Assembly: GCF_020360975.1 (NCBI RefSeq)
Contig: NW_025408668.1
Location: forward strand, 4,402,001-4,466,000
Length of the DNA stretch: 64,000 nucleotides
Direction of reading: 5' to 3'
From: Hirsutella rhossiliensis
Lineage: Eukaryota > Ascomycota > Sordariomycetes > Hypocreales > Ophiocordycipitaceae
Shown here: in pieces, positions 11,224 to 22,881 of the stretch
Layout of the letters: the number at the start of each line of letters is the position of its first letter
How positions within the stretch are numbered: position 1 is the first letter of the stretch
Made by a program: the position numbers and the translations under genes
Notes under the pieces: model-generated
The model's database searches: none
What the model was told of the DNA's origin: nothing
What the model saw: only the letters and a program-made list of their open reading frames with translations

Positions 11224-12060
11224 ATGGAGCCGGTGGCTGTTTCTTGGTGTCCCGTGAGGTCCTACTTTCGTGCTCTGGCTAGTGATAGCCCACCGGAGGC
11301 GGAGGCGGAGCCGGTGCACCTGGATTCGAGTCGGGAAGACGTGGCTCAACATCTAGCCCGGAGGTTAGTATGCGGTAGCTACTGTCCAGTCTTCACTTGT
11401 GCAGCCTTGAAGGCGCTTTACCCTCACGATCGCAAGATGGTGGTTGACTGGCTGAAGTCGGAGTGGAAGCCTCTCTTGAACTTGCCCGTTGGAGAGGAGT
11501 CCATCGTGGAATGGAACAGGAGCGCGGTCGCCAAGTGGCGTCTGTTTGAGTCTACCTTTCGTGTCGCTTTGGCCTGGACAGGCTTCGATGCAGGCGGACC
11601 GGACACAGAAGTGCGCAGCGGAGCATCACACCTCTTCTCGCTTGAGGCCCTAGTCGCCCACTACAGGCAGTCGGCGGCATTTCACTCCCGCTCCTCGGGC
11701 TGTTCTTCGTGCCGCGGGAAGAATTCGGAGGCGTGTTCTTCCGATCTGGCTGCTTACTTGAAGCTCTCGTTTGCTTCCACGCCCAGTGCGAGCGGCGGGG
11801 AGGTTCCCGACTTTGGTTCTCTCTCCCGGGAGCAGATGGCGGCGTGGTCCCTTGCTACGTCTTTTCTTAGCCTTGCCTTGCTTGGCAGGGCACTCGACAG
11901 CTCTTGCATTGACTCCTGTGGTCATGCTCTCCTTTTGCGTTGGCAGCCTACCGTAGAATGGATCTTTGCAGGTTGGGAGGATCAGGGACTTGCACCCGAC
12001 GTGGAGCCAGATGACGCACCACCACCGTACCCTGGCAGTGGTTGGTTTGGAAATGTATGA
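11224..12060 (+). CDS. Family P protein, 278 aa
   Basis: Longest uninterrupted member of family P. It starts MEPVAVSWCPVRSYFRAL at an ATG about 250 bp below the TATA box; a 5' leader intron is possible. Residues about 50-75 (CPVFTCAALKAL...VVDWLKSEW) correspond to the VVVYFL...CWKQLEAS block of S13. The C-terminal block SLSREQMAAWSLATSFLSLALLGRALDSS aligns with MNDEQVDALWCAHSYFTLAILARHVHSV of S28 and FSRDQRESLALWFSLQTLEMVARVVGS of S24. The last 20 residues are acidic and proline-rich. Function unknown; the copy number suggests a component that each segment set needs or that diversifies by duplication. Confidence 0.65.
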   Translation: MEPVAVSWCPVRSYFRALASDSPPEAEAEPVHLDSSREDVAQHLARRLVCGSYCPVFTCAALKALYPHDRKMVVDWLKSEWKPLLNLPVGEESIVEWNRSAVAKWRLFESTFRVALAWTGFDAGGPDTEVRSGASHLFSLEALVAHYRQSAAFHSRSSGCSSCRGKNSEACSSDLAAYLKLSFASTPSASGGEVPDFGSLSREQMAAWSLATSFLSLALLGRALDSSCIDSCGHALLLRWQPTVEWIFAGWEDQGLAPDVEPDDAPPPYPGSGWFGNV

Positions 12061-12649
12061 CCTCTTTGCTTAGCTGCAGACTTCAACACTCCACCGTAGA
12101 ATAGAATAGTGACGACTTGCCATCCGTCTGAGTAAATTGACACATGGCCTTGCACTGTTTCTCTACTCACACCGACTTGGCTCTATCCACACCATCACAA
12201 AGCATCGTCGAACCTAAAAGCGTTTACAAGATCTCTAAGGCGTTTACAAGTACCCTCAGATCGTTTACAAGAGACTGGCTATATCATCACCCCCGGAGGG
12301 CCCATTCATGACTATGGAAATTACCCCCGAAGGGGGTGCAGTGAGGCCGAAGGTCGAACTGTGAGAAGCCACGTTGACGAGACTTCAATTCGGTAGACAC
12401 GTTTACAAGGGAGTAGATATGCGACAAGGAGGAGCAAGCATCCGACAGGGTGCGCGACGGACAAAGAATAATGTGTAAGCAAGATGAACAGCTTTCTGAA
12501 AGTCACAGGCACGCATACAAGCAATACAAACAGTACCTCCCCAACACAAATGGGCCACGACGAGGGACGAGTCGACCCCTTGACCGGAGGGAAAAGGTAC
12601 CGCAGCGGGACGCGAGGATTGTATGTGACGGGAGGTCACTCTGTGCTTC

Positions 12650-12684
12650 GGCCCCCTATTACTTAAGTTTGGTTTATAGGGGGC
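12650..12684 (+). other. Stem-loop H7, candidate origin (TATTAC)
   Basis: Conserved stem-loop, type II flank (GGGCCTCTGCTCCATGGCCC). Confidence 0.85.
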
Positions 12685-13116
12685 CTCTGCTCCATGGCCC
12701 AACGTACTAGGCAGGTTACTACAAAGTAGTTTCACTGCGGTCCATAGGCGAAGACGACAGGGGGGAGACAAGCAGTACTAAGAACCAATCAGACGGATGG
12801 ATAGATGGTACGCCACAAGGTGTGGGTTGCGCAGCTTCCACACACCATCAGGCAGGTGGACGGGTTGGAGCCCCGGACGCGGGTGGAGACCACACACACC
12901 CTGGGAAGGTATAAGAGGGGGACCTCGCCCACACGCAGGACACTGGATTGTTCTGCTTTCCACCTACACACTCAACCCAGCGGTTGACATTCGCTTGTCT
13001 AAGCACACGGAGGAAATCGTACTCATCACCAGGCAGACCTGGGCGAGGACGGAAAAGATAACGCGGAGGGGGCCGGAGAACAGGATAGTTCACTGGAGAC
13101 AGTGGAGACGGCGTCG

Positions 13117-13767
13117 ATGGGGAGGGCTTGGCCCGTCACCGATGTAGTGTGGGTAGACACCACTGGGTCTCCGTCTAAGTATGCCGAGCCGGATTGCGTC
13201 GCCTGCGCCTGCTACTTCTGCGGACGGGAGTTCCGCAACTGTGTGCGACCGAGGGGGGAGTTCTTCTCTCTATCTCTTCTTTGTCCGATTGTAGAGGACA
13301 TGACGATACCCGGGCCGAGTGACCCGGCAGTCTTGCTTTCTTTTACCTCTCTTGGTGCCATGATGGCATCCTGGTTGTCTCTCTCCGACACGGTGGAGGG
13401 GCTGGTGCACGCCTGGTTTTCATGGAACTGCCATGCAGGATCATGCGGGTCCTTGTTTGGACACACGACAGATGCGGAGTGGAATGCCTCGGCTCTGGAC
13501 ACTTCGGACCAGGGAGACTGTTGTCTCCTTTTGCTCTTTCAGTCCTCTGGGAGGTTCCGGGGTCTCTGGAGAGAGCCCGAGCTGGCGACACAGCTGCAGT
13601 CGCTTCTCGGCGGTCTTTCGGAGTTCGACGCGGACGGGATGCTAGGCACAGCAGATGCCGATGTTTTGTGTGAATTGATTCCGCACACGCACACCACGGC
13701 TTGGCTGGAGACAAGAAGAGATGTGTTGGAGTTTTGCACATATCAGGTGGTGCATCGTTCTGGGTAG
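13117..13767 (+). CDS. Family P protein, 216 aa
   Basis: Intact frame starting MGRAWPVTDVVWVD. A Cys-rich patch CVACACYFCGREFRNC lies near residues 25-40. The block LLSFTSLGAMMASWLSLSDT followed by VEGLVHAWFSWNC aligns with AAFLFSHLSPLVGPMTYREV followed by QLAVEHYLGWC of S13, which places it in family P. The frame upstream to 13102 is open but begins with GTG, so I start at the first ATG, about 200 bp below TATA. No catalytic motif seen. Confidence 0.6.
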   Translation: MGRAWPVTDVVWVDTTGSPSKYAEPDCVACACYFCGREFRNCVRPRGEFFSLSLLCPIVEDMTIPGPSDPAVLLSFTSLGAMMASWLSLSDTVEGLVHAWFSWNCHAGSCGSLFGHTTDAEWNASALDTSDQGDCCLLLLFQSSGRFRGLWREPELATQLQSLLGGLSEFDADGMLGTADADVLCELIPHTHTTAWLETRRDVLEFCTYQVVHRSG

Positions 13768-14562
13768 TTTGCACAGTTGATGGGTGATCGATCGGGCGGA
13801 GAGCACCCCTCTTTCCTAAAGTAGATGTGACGATGGATTCATTTCACGTTAGACAGTGGACTGTAGACACGAATAGGTAGTGACACGCGGTGTATGACGC
13901 AAGGATTATGCACTTCACTAGACACGTAGAACTACGTAGACAGACTTGATACCCAAGACGTTTACAAGAGGAAATCAGCAACGACGGGAGAAACAAAAGA
14001 GAACAAGCGGACACGACGGATGCACAACACTACACGATGCGTTTACAAGGGACTGGTCGAGTCCTCACGAGATACTATACTTAAATACGTTTACAAGGTA
14101 ACCTGTTGCCCCGGCTACCACCCTAAACTTCCAATCCCCTTCCGAGATACGAACAGAACACCCGAAGGGTGTGCAGACAGGCCGTAGGACTGGCTGTGGA
14201 GAGTCACCTTGACCACTCCTCGATCGACTCACGACGTTTACAAGGAAGTCGGTACAGCACAGGAGGAGCGAGTGTCCCGTTAGGGTGCGCGACGGACAAT
14301 CAACACAATGCAGCAACTCACCGACAGACAAAGTACACAGACGGTTTGAGTGGCATAGACACACAACACAACCTCACCCAGCCACTCAGTGGACAGTCTG
14401 CTCAAGTACTTACCCACACACGACAACAACCAATCACACACTGGGCCCGCGACGGGACGGAGCATGTCTGAGCGGAGCGAGTCTTTGCACGCCTGGAGGG
14501 AGTCAAAGGTACCGCAGCTGGAGGCGAGGATTGTGAGAGGGACGGAGTCACTCGGACACCCA

Positions 14563-14598
14563 GGCCCCCTATTACTTAAGTTTGGTTTATAGGGGGCC
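14563..14598 (+). other. Stem-loop H8, candidate origin (TATTAC)
   Basis: Conserved stem-loop, type I flank. Confidence 0.85.
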
Positions 14599-16450
14599 AT
14601 GGCACAACGGCCCAGCTCTAGGAACGGAATGTCCGCAAGGGCAGAAGTGATGTACTAGCAGTTCCGGAGAGGATTGGAGGGACTGAGTGCTAAGAAGGTA
14701 CTCCCCAGAGGGCGAGTGCCGCGCTACTTGTCTGTTTGCTTTAGCTTACTTAGACACTCCACTACTGGACGGGTTGGGAGCCCGGACGGATACAGACACT
14801 GGAAGGTATAAGACCGCGCGGTCGCCCACTCTCTTGATCCAGGAAGGACCTCTTCTTCTTCTTCTACTCACCCAGCAGGTGATCGTTCTGAACGCAAATA
14901 CGGAGTCGATGCTGACCCTGGGCACAGGTTCATCCTCACACACTGCACCCCCCTTCGGGGGGGTTGATTCCATAGTCGTGATGTGCCCTACGGGGTTTAT
15001 CCTCAGAGTGGAATTCTCGGAGTCAATTCACTTGTAAACGTGTGTCATGCCCTTGTGAACGGTACGAGTGGAGGGCTCTTGCTCGACTGAGTGGTAGCCG
15101 GGACGGTCAATGGTCTTTTGTTCAGCAGCTTGTGCACAGTCTGTCTGTCCCTTATGAACGTGGTCACTCTATCGGCCCCGCTCCTCGCGTGTCCTTTTTG
15201 TCCGTTCGATCCTCCCATCGCCCGCGCTGTTCTCCCGGATTGCCTCGACGCTCCCCTACGGTCGCTTTTCCTCCCGTTCGATTGTACCCCTTAGGGTTGG
15301 GGCTAGGGTCCTTAGGGTATGCCGTCACACTGCTGTGTGGGGACGGACGCTACGTTCAGGGTCTTTGGCCTGTACTCTGCCAATGTACTAGGCTACGGTC
15401 TACGTGCCACCTGAGGGTATCGTGGCTGCTGGAAGAGGAAGGCGGGGTGGTCTGTCCCTTGGCGTAACACTGCATGTCTGCAATCGCTTCCGGTCCTGTT
15501 CCTCGCGTCACTTTCTTTATCTGTCCTGTGCTTTCTGGGCGAAGGGTCTCCCGGTTCGCTTCGCTCCCCAAACGTGTCGCTATCCGCTCCAGTCATGTCC
15601 CGGGGCCATGGAAACCTTTTAGGTGAGGCACCCCATCGGGGATGCTGAACGCAGTGGGTATGTGCGAAAACGGGAACAAGCGGCAGCGCGTGCACAAGGT
15701 TCCAACCTTTCTCACCGAGATGCAGATACCAATCATTCCCTTCAGCGGGAACAGAACGGGAACGGAGCCCGTCCAGGGCGCAGAGCGAGTGTCGTGGACA
15801 CCAGTCCTACCTTGATCTTTTTGCCGAACATGACAAGGTATCGGGAGTCGGCAGGGTTCTCCTGCTCGAGGGGCGTGAGTGCCCCGACACTGCTTCCCGG
15901 GTGTCTTTCCACATGTTCGTCCCCTCACTTCGTCTGTCTCCTGTGTCAAGTCGTCCTCTCGTACAGCCGTCCTGCGACGGAGAGGGAAAGGACAGAACGA
16001 GTCTGTCGAATGTCTTCACAGCCACTTCGCAGGTTGCCCCTCCGGTGTCAATTCATCCTTACCGTCCGCTGTCTTGTCGTGGCGCAGCCACCATGTAGTC
16101 TCCTGTGACTTGACTGTTCTCGCCAGTGAGCCATCCTGTTGCGCCGTAGGCGCCATTGCCCTCTCCAAGAAACAAGAAGAGAGGAAGAACCGTCTGGGTT
16201 CCTTGTGTGTGTCGAGGGGCACCCCTCTATATACCTCTCGGTTGTGTGGTTCTCCACCACTGTCCGGGTTCTTCCATCCCCTTCCATGCTGCAGGTGTGG
16301 CAACCACTACGTAGGAAGCCACCCTGTTGACGCGCCATCTGCCCTCCGTTCGATTGGCTCTTATGACTGCTCCACTCCTTCCATCCGTTTCCGCCTAGTA
16401 CTACACTCTTCGTTGCACTCGGTGTCTATGTGCTGGGCCGTTGTGCCATG
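14563..16450. repeat. Array interval S9: promoter stub joined to an inverted ORF-poor unit
   Basis: From the left: plus-orientation promoter with TATA at 14806-14813 and about 130 bp of leader. Near 14945, inside the conserved CCGAAGG stem, the sequence switches to a minus-orientation unit: iterons at 15031-15040 and 15052-15061 (reverse form), 3' element near 15411-15430, ORF-poor body, TATA at 16225-16237 (minus) and H9. The block 14945-15876 is the inverse of S6 9431 to about 10350. No convincing gene seen. Confidence 0.8.
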
Positions 16451-16484
16451 GCCCCCTATAAACCAAACTTAAGTAATAGGGGGC
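16450..16484 (-). other. Stem-loop H9, candidate origin (TATTAC)
   Basis: Conserved stem-loop, minus strand, type I flank. Confidence 0.85.
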
Positions 16485-17390
16485 GCGGCAGTCAAAGCGA
16501 CCTCCCGTCTCTTTGTGTCCCTCACCTCCGGATCGGTACCTTTGACCTCGCTCCACTCGTTCAAAACTCCCTCCGGTCGAAGGGCTCCTTCCAGTCGCGG
16601 GCCCAACGTGTGATTGGCTGGTGCGGGCTGGACGTGAGTGAGTGGGTGAGTGTGTTGCGTGTGTCGTTGAACTCACTCAGTCCGTGTTTCCGTCTGTTGT
16701 GTGTGTGTGTCTCGTCCCTTTGCTCGTTGCACTCGCAGGTCCTCCGTCGCGTGACTGTGTAGTTGTTCTTGTAAACGTCTCATTCCATTGAATATCGTGA
16801 GTGTGACTCTTCACAGCCAGTCCTACGGCCTGTCCGCACCTCCTTCGGAGGTAATGACCATAACGATGAAATGCCCTGCGGGGCTTATGCTCAAGTTGGA
16901 TTACTTGCAGCGAGTCACCTTGTAAACGGTTTGAGACCGACCATTTATTGTCGTGTGCCGTAGTGACCGGGTGTGAGCAAGCACAGAGTCACGGGTGAAT
17001 TGCACAGGCGAGACGGAAGAGTGCTACTCTATGTAGTGCGTGCAAGTATACAAACGAGGGGATCGTGGACCCCAAAGAGGAAAGTGACTCCAACACCAGA
17101 AGCACCATCGCTCATATGTACATGACAGAAATCGCGTCCGTCAAAGAGCAAGTCCACCATAGACAAGCTGGTGGTCCAGTTCAGGTCAACGCTGATATCC
17201 TCGACATTTACATCGCCAAACAAGACCGAGTCGCAATCCCGGTCCGGAGTTGAAACAGTCTTCCCAAGACAGAACGCCGGCCTGCTGCAACGCTAGACCA
17301 ATGTCGAATTCCGGTGGGCATGGTCCGAAGGGGGTACTGGAACGAAGTTCTCGTCAGCTGCTTGAACACCCTCGTCCAAGAGTGACTGCA

Positions 17391-18011
17391 TCACACTCGC
17401 CGCCGGCAAGTGCAGTGAGGTGGACCAACGCGGTGGAGATAGGCCTGGATCGTCCTTCGCAGAGCCATTCGGCAAGCGCGGCTCGGATTCACACCCATCA
17501 TCCACTTGGACAACACCAGTGGGGCCGCTTGCAATCGAGACCCGGTCTCTGGGGAAGAAGAAGGCTTGCCGCGTCCGCGACGCAATTGACGACCCACCCG
17601 TCGTTTCTTGTCCCGTTGCCTCTCCTTTTGATAGTGAGCGTCGAGATGGCGAAAAAGGTCCTTTCTCGATCCAGCCTCCCGGTGCTGGAATTCGCTGACA
17701 TGGCATCCGTCCATTTGCTCAAAAGGAATGGGGTGTCTGGCCCGTCTCCGGCCATTTCGCATCGTGTATGTCTCCACGCGCCCCCTTGCGCTTCCACTTG
17801 GCTGCATTACAAACGCTGCCGACCCTCTGTCTCCTTGGAGTGCAGATGACCACGTCAACTGCTCGAATGCCAGCACGGTCCACTTCGCCAGCCCAAAGGC
17901 GGGTTGACCACGGGTGACGTTGTCCACCAACTCAAGAACATCGTCAAACGATTCTTCCGCCGCAGGCTGGTAAGAGACCCAAAAGACTTGACTCCGTGCC
18001 AGAGCCGCCAT
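17391..18011 (-). CDS. Family Q protein, probably frameshifted
   Basis: ATG at 18011, 83 bp below the TATA box. The N terminus MAALARSQVFWVSYQPAAEESF matches FWLRYQPAEQESFDDVVALL of S21. After about 60 residues the three minus frames each carry parts that resemble family members (for example PFLLSKWTDAMSANSS in the frame of 17797-17498, next to SRDKWARKGAQG of S21), so the annotated 206-aa frame is probably wrong in its second half. Single-base shifts or introns could explain this. Function unknown. Confidence 0.45.
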   Translation of the reverse strand: MAALARSQVFWVSYQPAAEESFDDVLELVDNVTRGQPAFGLAKWTVLAFEQLTWSSALQGDRGSAAFVMQPSGSARGRVETYTMRNGRRRARHPIPFEQMDGCHVSEFQHREAGSRKDLFRHLDAHYQKERQRDKKRRVGRQLRRGRGKPSSSPETGSRLQAAPLVLSKWMMGVNPSRACRMALRRTIQAYLHRVGPPHCTCRRRV

Positions 18012-18344
18012 GATCACATGGCCGTGGTAGAGGAAGAGAAGGGATGATCGTGGGGTCAGCCCCACAGGACAAAAAAGTGGGCGGTCGCTGGACCTTATAT
18101 ACCCCGAGGGTGGTCTGCAAAGACGGCCGCTCCCGCGTCATCCATCCAATCAACCGGTGGTGCTTCGCCTGCCTGTCTGTCTGTCCGGGATCCGACCCGG
18201 CCAAGTGTGGGGGCAAGGAAACTGGCGTAACCTGCCCTCATTGGACCCTCGTCCTCCCCCCTGTCGGATGCGCTGCTATGACTACCTGTGCTCTCCCCTG
18301 TCGCTCCGGTCTACTACTGCAGTGAATCACGTGCGTTCATCCTG

Positions 18345-18370
18345 CTCTATGGGGGTTTATAGGGGGCCTC
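18345..18370. other. Collapsed stem-loop H10 at an inverted junction
   Basis: The minus-orientation unit S10 ends at ..CTCTATGGG and the plus-orientation unit S11 begins at GGTTTATAGGGGGCC. Only the right arm and part of the loop remain. Promoter sides of both units face this point. Confidence 0.8.
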
Positions 18371-20278
18371 TGCTCCATGGCCCAGTCTTTAGACACCTTT
18401 CACGCACGTGATTGAGTGTGGTACTAAATTGAAGCGACCGGGGGAAGCTCAATCGTACTAAGAGGCAGCCACACAGGGAGGGTGACGCCACGCACTCATT
18501 GGATAGTTTGCTGGCACAGCTTACATAGCCACTCCACTACTGGATGGGTTAGAAACCCGGACAGATGCTACAGACACTCGGAGAGGGATGGATAAAAAGG
18601 GAAGACCCCCCAGCGGAGCGACTGTCGGGCAGACTTGCTCTTCTTTTTCCACTTTTCCGGCAGCATCACGGAAGTGCATCGTTTTGTTTTTCGAAGAGGA
18701 AGGGACTTGATCCAGGGTAGGTATCCACCCCGGCACGGGACGAATAATACTCGGAGGAACTTGCTTAGGAAAGCAATAGCGTCAGTCAGCTGACTACGCG
18801 CACTCGTTACCGCGGAGACGCGGCGCAGACACAGCGACCACGCTTGGGGACAACGCCACCCGGGCAAGTGGATCTTGCTTTTTCCTCGTGGGACAGACGA
18901 AGTGACCGCCATCGATCCGGGAGCGACTCTTCGGACAGCGCGCATCACTCTTGGCAATCATGGAGCATGACGCAGGACTTCGTCAGCCTGATTTCTCCAC
19001 CGCGGCAGGTGCCCTGAGGCTGGCAGCAGAACATCTGGAGCTCTGCGACAATCTTCCCGCGGTGGACGGCGGTGCTCGTCTGGCGCAAAGGATGGATGCT
19101 GTTTTGGAACAGCTCACCATGCTAAACCGGAAGGTCGACGGCATAGATCGCCGGATGGACGTCTTGGATCGCAAGGTCACGGTGTCGTCAGTTGAGCCGT
19201 GTTTCCTCTCTTTTCGGCATCGGTTGCTGACAACTCCCTTTTTACAGAAACCGCAACGCGGTGGTGCGGGCGCGGAATGCCACAGTCGTGCGCGGAGATA
19301 TGGACCTGGTGCCTTTGCACAGCGTCCTGACGGGCGAAGTGATTGAGGGTTTCCCTGACAATGTCAACCAGTTGGAGAGATTGCATGGTGGGTGATCTCC
19401 CGAACCTGGAACTCCTTACGCTGACACGTCTATTCCTCGACGATAGTACGGGACGTCGATCAACTGTTACGCCACATGGGGGAATCCACCGCCGGCTCGG
19501 CAGCGGAGAAGAAGAGGAACCTGAAGTTTGCCACCGGGCTGGTCACACGGGAGCTGTGACGGCTTTCCTTCCCCTTTTCGTGCATCCCTTCCCTTTTCTC
19601 AGCAGCGTCGGCGTTCAGGAGGACTTACTGTATCGGTATATCGCGATACCTTCATATTGCCAAATTGTTTGTATGGGACAAAACGAGCATCTTTTAACCG
19701 CATGGAGCTTAACCCCGAGCGAGGGTACCGTGACTGTAATCACCCGGCTACCAATAGACATAATGCAAGCACTTGTCCCTTTACCGCCCATTTAAACCGT
19801 TTACAAAGTAGACCCCAATCCGTTTACAAGTATTCCCAACCCGTTTACAAGATCATCACCTTCAAGCAATCCACCCTGAGCATCAGCCCCGCAGGGCATT
19901 TCACGACTACGGAATCAACCCCCCCGAAGGGGGGTGCGGACACGCCGAAGGTGTGGACGTGAGGAGCCACACTGACATCTCTTCAACTGAGTACAGCGTT
20001 CACAAGGAGTAGTACCCAGGAAGGAGGAGCAATTGTCCCCGAAGGGCACGCGACGGACACACAATACACGCACACAGCAACAGACACCAGTCACTCGCAC
20101 AGACGGAAGGTACACTCCACCACACAAACAGACCGAGCAGCTACATCCAACACTCTCCGTTGGGCCCGCGACTGGAAGGAGCCCTTCGACCGGAGGAGCC
20201 CTTGGACGACGGGACGGAGGAAAGGTACGAGCCTGGAGGGCGAAGTTACTGTGGGTGACGGAGTCACTCACTGCATGT
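18354..20278 (+). repeat. Array unit S11 (plus orientation)
   Basis: Type II flank, TATA-like GGATAAAAAGG at 18590-18600, a 5' block shared with S19, S20 and S29 (including AGTCAGCTGACTACGCGC near 18782), a complete three-exon gene (18960-19559), iterons at 19798-19807 (variant), 19821-19830 and 19842-19851. Confidence 0.85.
18960..19559 (+). CDS. Three-exon coiled-coil protein with SAP-like tail, 159 aa (complete copy)
   Basis: Exons 18960-19186, 19248-19387 and 19447-19559; introns have donors GTCAGT and GTGGGT and acceptors TTACAG and GATAG. Lengths add up to 480 bases in one frame. Exon 1 encodes NLPAVDGGARLAQ and a heptad-like run LNRKVDGIDRRMDVLDRKV, a short coiled coil. Exon 2 encodes NRNAVVRARNATVV...LVPLHSVLTGEVIEGFP. 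Exon 3 encodes VDQLLRHMGESTAGSAAEKK...KFATGL, a helix-turn-helix like the SAP fold. This order (coiled coil, R.RN, TGE.I..FP, LLR.LGE) is, from memory, typical of short hypothetical proteins of filamentous fungi. Four segments carry it; this copy alone is fully open. It may bind DNA or act in the nucleus; that is inference. Confidence 0.7.
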
Positions 20279-20312
20279 GCCCCCTATTACTTAAGTTTGG
20301 TTTATAGGGGGC
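20278..20312 (+). other. Stem-loop H11, candidate origin (TATTAC)
   Basis: Conserved stem-loop, type I flank. Confidence 0.85.
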
Positions 20313-20686
20313 CATGGCACAACGGCCCAGCCCATAGACAGGTTGCTTTAGCTTCCATGTAGTCGTTAGCAGTTGCGTACGGGACGGGAGGAACTAGGTT
20401 GGTAAGAGGGACTTGACGGAGGAAAGGACCACGTCACATGAGGCAGCTGGTGTCCACTTGCATGCCGGGGTCAGGTTACGTACAGTTTCCATGACCTTCC
20501 ATACGGGAAGGGTGCAGAAACCCGGACAGATCTTGTTTGCTTGTTTGGTGTGTACAAGCGGGTTGAACGGAGTATATGAAGGGCACGGGTGCCCGCCACT
20601 TTGACACTGGAACCTAGGACGGTTCTACTCTCCTCCTTCCCATTTCTTCAACCGGGTCAGGTTGACTTCGTCTTGTCGGACAAGGT

Positions 20687-21100
20687 ATGATGAACAAGTA
20701 TCTTGGAGCTAGAGTGACGGTGATTCCACCCATTGGCTCGGCAGCAGACAAGCATCGGGTTGAACTACCCACGAGAAGTGGTAACGGAGTGATCCATCAC
20801 TTGCGTGATCTTGTACCCCTCCACATGTGCATGTGGTACACCCTCCGACGAGAGGCTATGTCTTGTTGACGGCGCGCGGTAGTCGCTTCATCGCTCTTCT
20901 TTCCAGGCGGAACGGGGGATGTTTTTACATCCTGTAGAGACACGAGGGCTGAGTCCCGAGTCTGTCCACTCTCGGGTTCTGCTTTCCCGGTGATGCCACA
21001 CGGCAGGGTTTATCTGATGGAGAAAGAAGCGATGGCAGCGCTACAGTCACGAGATCGGCTGGAGGATCTGATGAGGAAGTATTACACAGTTTGGGAGTGA
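20687..21100 (+). CDS. Small spliced protein of 103 aa, copy 2
   Basis: Exon 1 20687-20804, intron 20805-20906 (GTGATC...TTTCCAG, 102 bases), exon 2 20907-21100; 312 coding bases in frame. Starts MMNKYLGARVTVIPPIGSAA and ends RLEDLMRKYYTVWE. If the intron is not removed, the same frame would stop at a TGA at about 20869. See the S2 copy for the indel that supports the splice model. Family unknown. Confidence 0.55.
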
Positions 21101-22222
21101 AACCGTCCCTTGGAATTTCGCTGAAAAGCGCACGGACTCTTTTCTGTTCTTTACGAGGTGGTAAAGCCTATCTCATTCTGCCACCCGGTGGGCAAGGCTC
21201 CGCCCTCACAGACACATGGTGGACAATGCTTCGAAAGCTGTCGGAACAGGACCGGGACGACAGTCACTTCCGCCACGGGAACCGGAGACAATTCCAGGGG
21301 GTTTGGCCACCTTTCCATGCAGCAGCTTGAGGCTGCCTTCTGCCTTTCTGCTTCTTTGTACACGCCGCGGTGGAGCCAGGGTACAGACACTGGGAGACGA
21401 GATGAAGTCGGTCGGCTTGGTGAAAACTGACTGCGTTGAGGTATGATTTCTATTTGGAGCAATGTGGTTATGTTGAAGCGGAAGCGAAGGCTCGACGGCG
21501 TAGAATAGGGTTCAAGTGGGCTTTTGTGGGCGAAAGCGAAGCATGATTTGTAGAGAGTACAGACTTCATAGAAAGGTGGAGGACGATCGCATGGTAGACA
21601 CCCCACTTGCCTAATACAGCTGTCACGATGGCTTCACTCGACACGGCCACTAGACTCTAAAATCGTTTACAAGTAGATCAACAAAGATAGTGTACTCACC
21701 CTACGTTTACAAGGTCAAACCCTGACTCTCTCTGCACTGAGCTTAAGCCCCGCAGGGCATTTCATCACTATGGACAGAACACCCGAAGGGTGTGCGACGA
21801 GGCCGAAGGTCGAGGCGTGGATGTCACACTTACGAGTCTTCAATCGAGCAACTACGTTCACAAGAAAGTAGTACCCCGTCAAGAGGAGCACGTGTCCGAC
21901 GGGCACGCGACGGACAACACACAAGAGCACAGTCCAGGCAGGGCTGACCGAGCGAATGCAATGAGCAAGGGAATGGTGAGAACAAGACGGGAGTCTTGAC
22001 TGACTGAGCGAGTGAATACGAGCAAAGGAACTGTGACGGGAGGAACGAACACACAGATCAAGTACACGGCACGTACGAAACACACACAAACAAAACCCGT
22101 TGGGCCCGCGACTGGAAGGAGCACTGTCTGAGCGGAGCGAGTTTTGAACGACTGGAGGGAGTCAATGGTACACGACAGGAAGGAGTGGACTGTAGGGGAG
22201 ACGGATGTCGACTCTACCCCCG

Positions 22223-22258
22223 GGCCCCCTATATCCTTAAGTTTGGTTTATAGGGGGC
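22223..22258 (+). other. Stem-loop H12, candidate origin (TATATCC variant)
   Basis: Conserved stem-loop, type I flank. Confidence 0.85.
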
Positions 22259-22881
22259 CATGGCACAACGGCCCAGCCCATAGAGCAGCTTGAACGCACG
22301 TGATTGCATGCGGTACTAGACGTATCGGACAGGCAGGGAGATACGTAGTCGTAAGGACCAATCAACCGGAGGGAAGAGGGTACGTCACAAGGTGTGGGTT
22401 GCGCAGCTTCCACACACCCACCCAGAATCGGAAGGGGGGGGGGAACCCGGACGCAGGTGGGGACCACAGACGGGACGGAGTATAAAGGTCGTGGACCGCC
22501 CACCACCAGTTCCATCATGTTCCTGGGTTGCCGACGCCACCCACACCGCACGTGACAGCGTCACCGCCTGAGGGCATGGAGACGAGGGGTTTCTTTGCTC
22601 AGAGCAAACTTGCACTTGTGCCTTCGCGGCCGCGTCGAAAGACGTATAGGACGCCGACCACTCCACGCGTTGATCGCAACTTCAGCCCTTGGGGCGACTT
22701 TATACGTGCCTTGCACGGGTGGTGTCACCTCCCTCGTTTCCTTCCCCACGTCCCGTCGGGACCTGCTGAGAAGCCTTGGCCACAGCTGCTCGTTCAACCG
22801 GGTTGGTTGATTTTGTACGCCATAAGGAAGTCGAAGACGGATCAACAGTCCGAAGGATAACCTGTCGGAAGACACACAGGC

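Larger units (their letters stand above)
10717..12650 (+). repeat. Array unit S7 (plus orientation)
   Basis: Stem-loop, TATA at 10966-10973, intact family P gene (11224-12060), then three iterons at 12221-12230, 12241-12250 and 12262-12271 (20-21 bp apart) and one at 12400-12409. Confidence 0.85.
12650..14563 (+). repeat. Array unit S8 (plus orientation)
   Basis: CRE-like TACGCCACA near 12809, TATA at 12908-12915, family P gene (13117-13767), 3' element at 13825-13853, iterons at 13959-13968, 14040-14049, 14088-14097 and 14234-14243. The 100 bp after the TATA box are nearly identical to those of S14, although the bodies of the two units differ. Confidence 0.85.
16450..18354 (-). repeat. Array unit S10 (minus orientation)
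   Basis: TATA at 18094-18104 (minus), family Q gene from 18011 downwards, iterons at 16919-16928 and 16769-16778. Its promoter end meets S11 at the collapsed stem-loop H10. Confidence 0.85.
20278..22223 (+). repeat. Array unit S12 (plus orientation)
   Basis: TATA at 20570-20581, two-exon 103-aa gene (20687-21100), a CTTTACGAGGTGGTAAAG hairpin near 21150-21167, 3' element at 21620-21649, iterons at 21664-21673 and 21704-21713. Inverted near-identical copy of S2 over its full length. Confidence 0.85.

Noticed and set aside
20866..20871. TGA recoding (sense codon) as a general explanation for in-frame stops
   Set aside because: Genes such as capsid, S7, S8 and S11 end at normal stops, Trp is TGG throughout, and in S12 the TGA falls in a well-supported intron.
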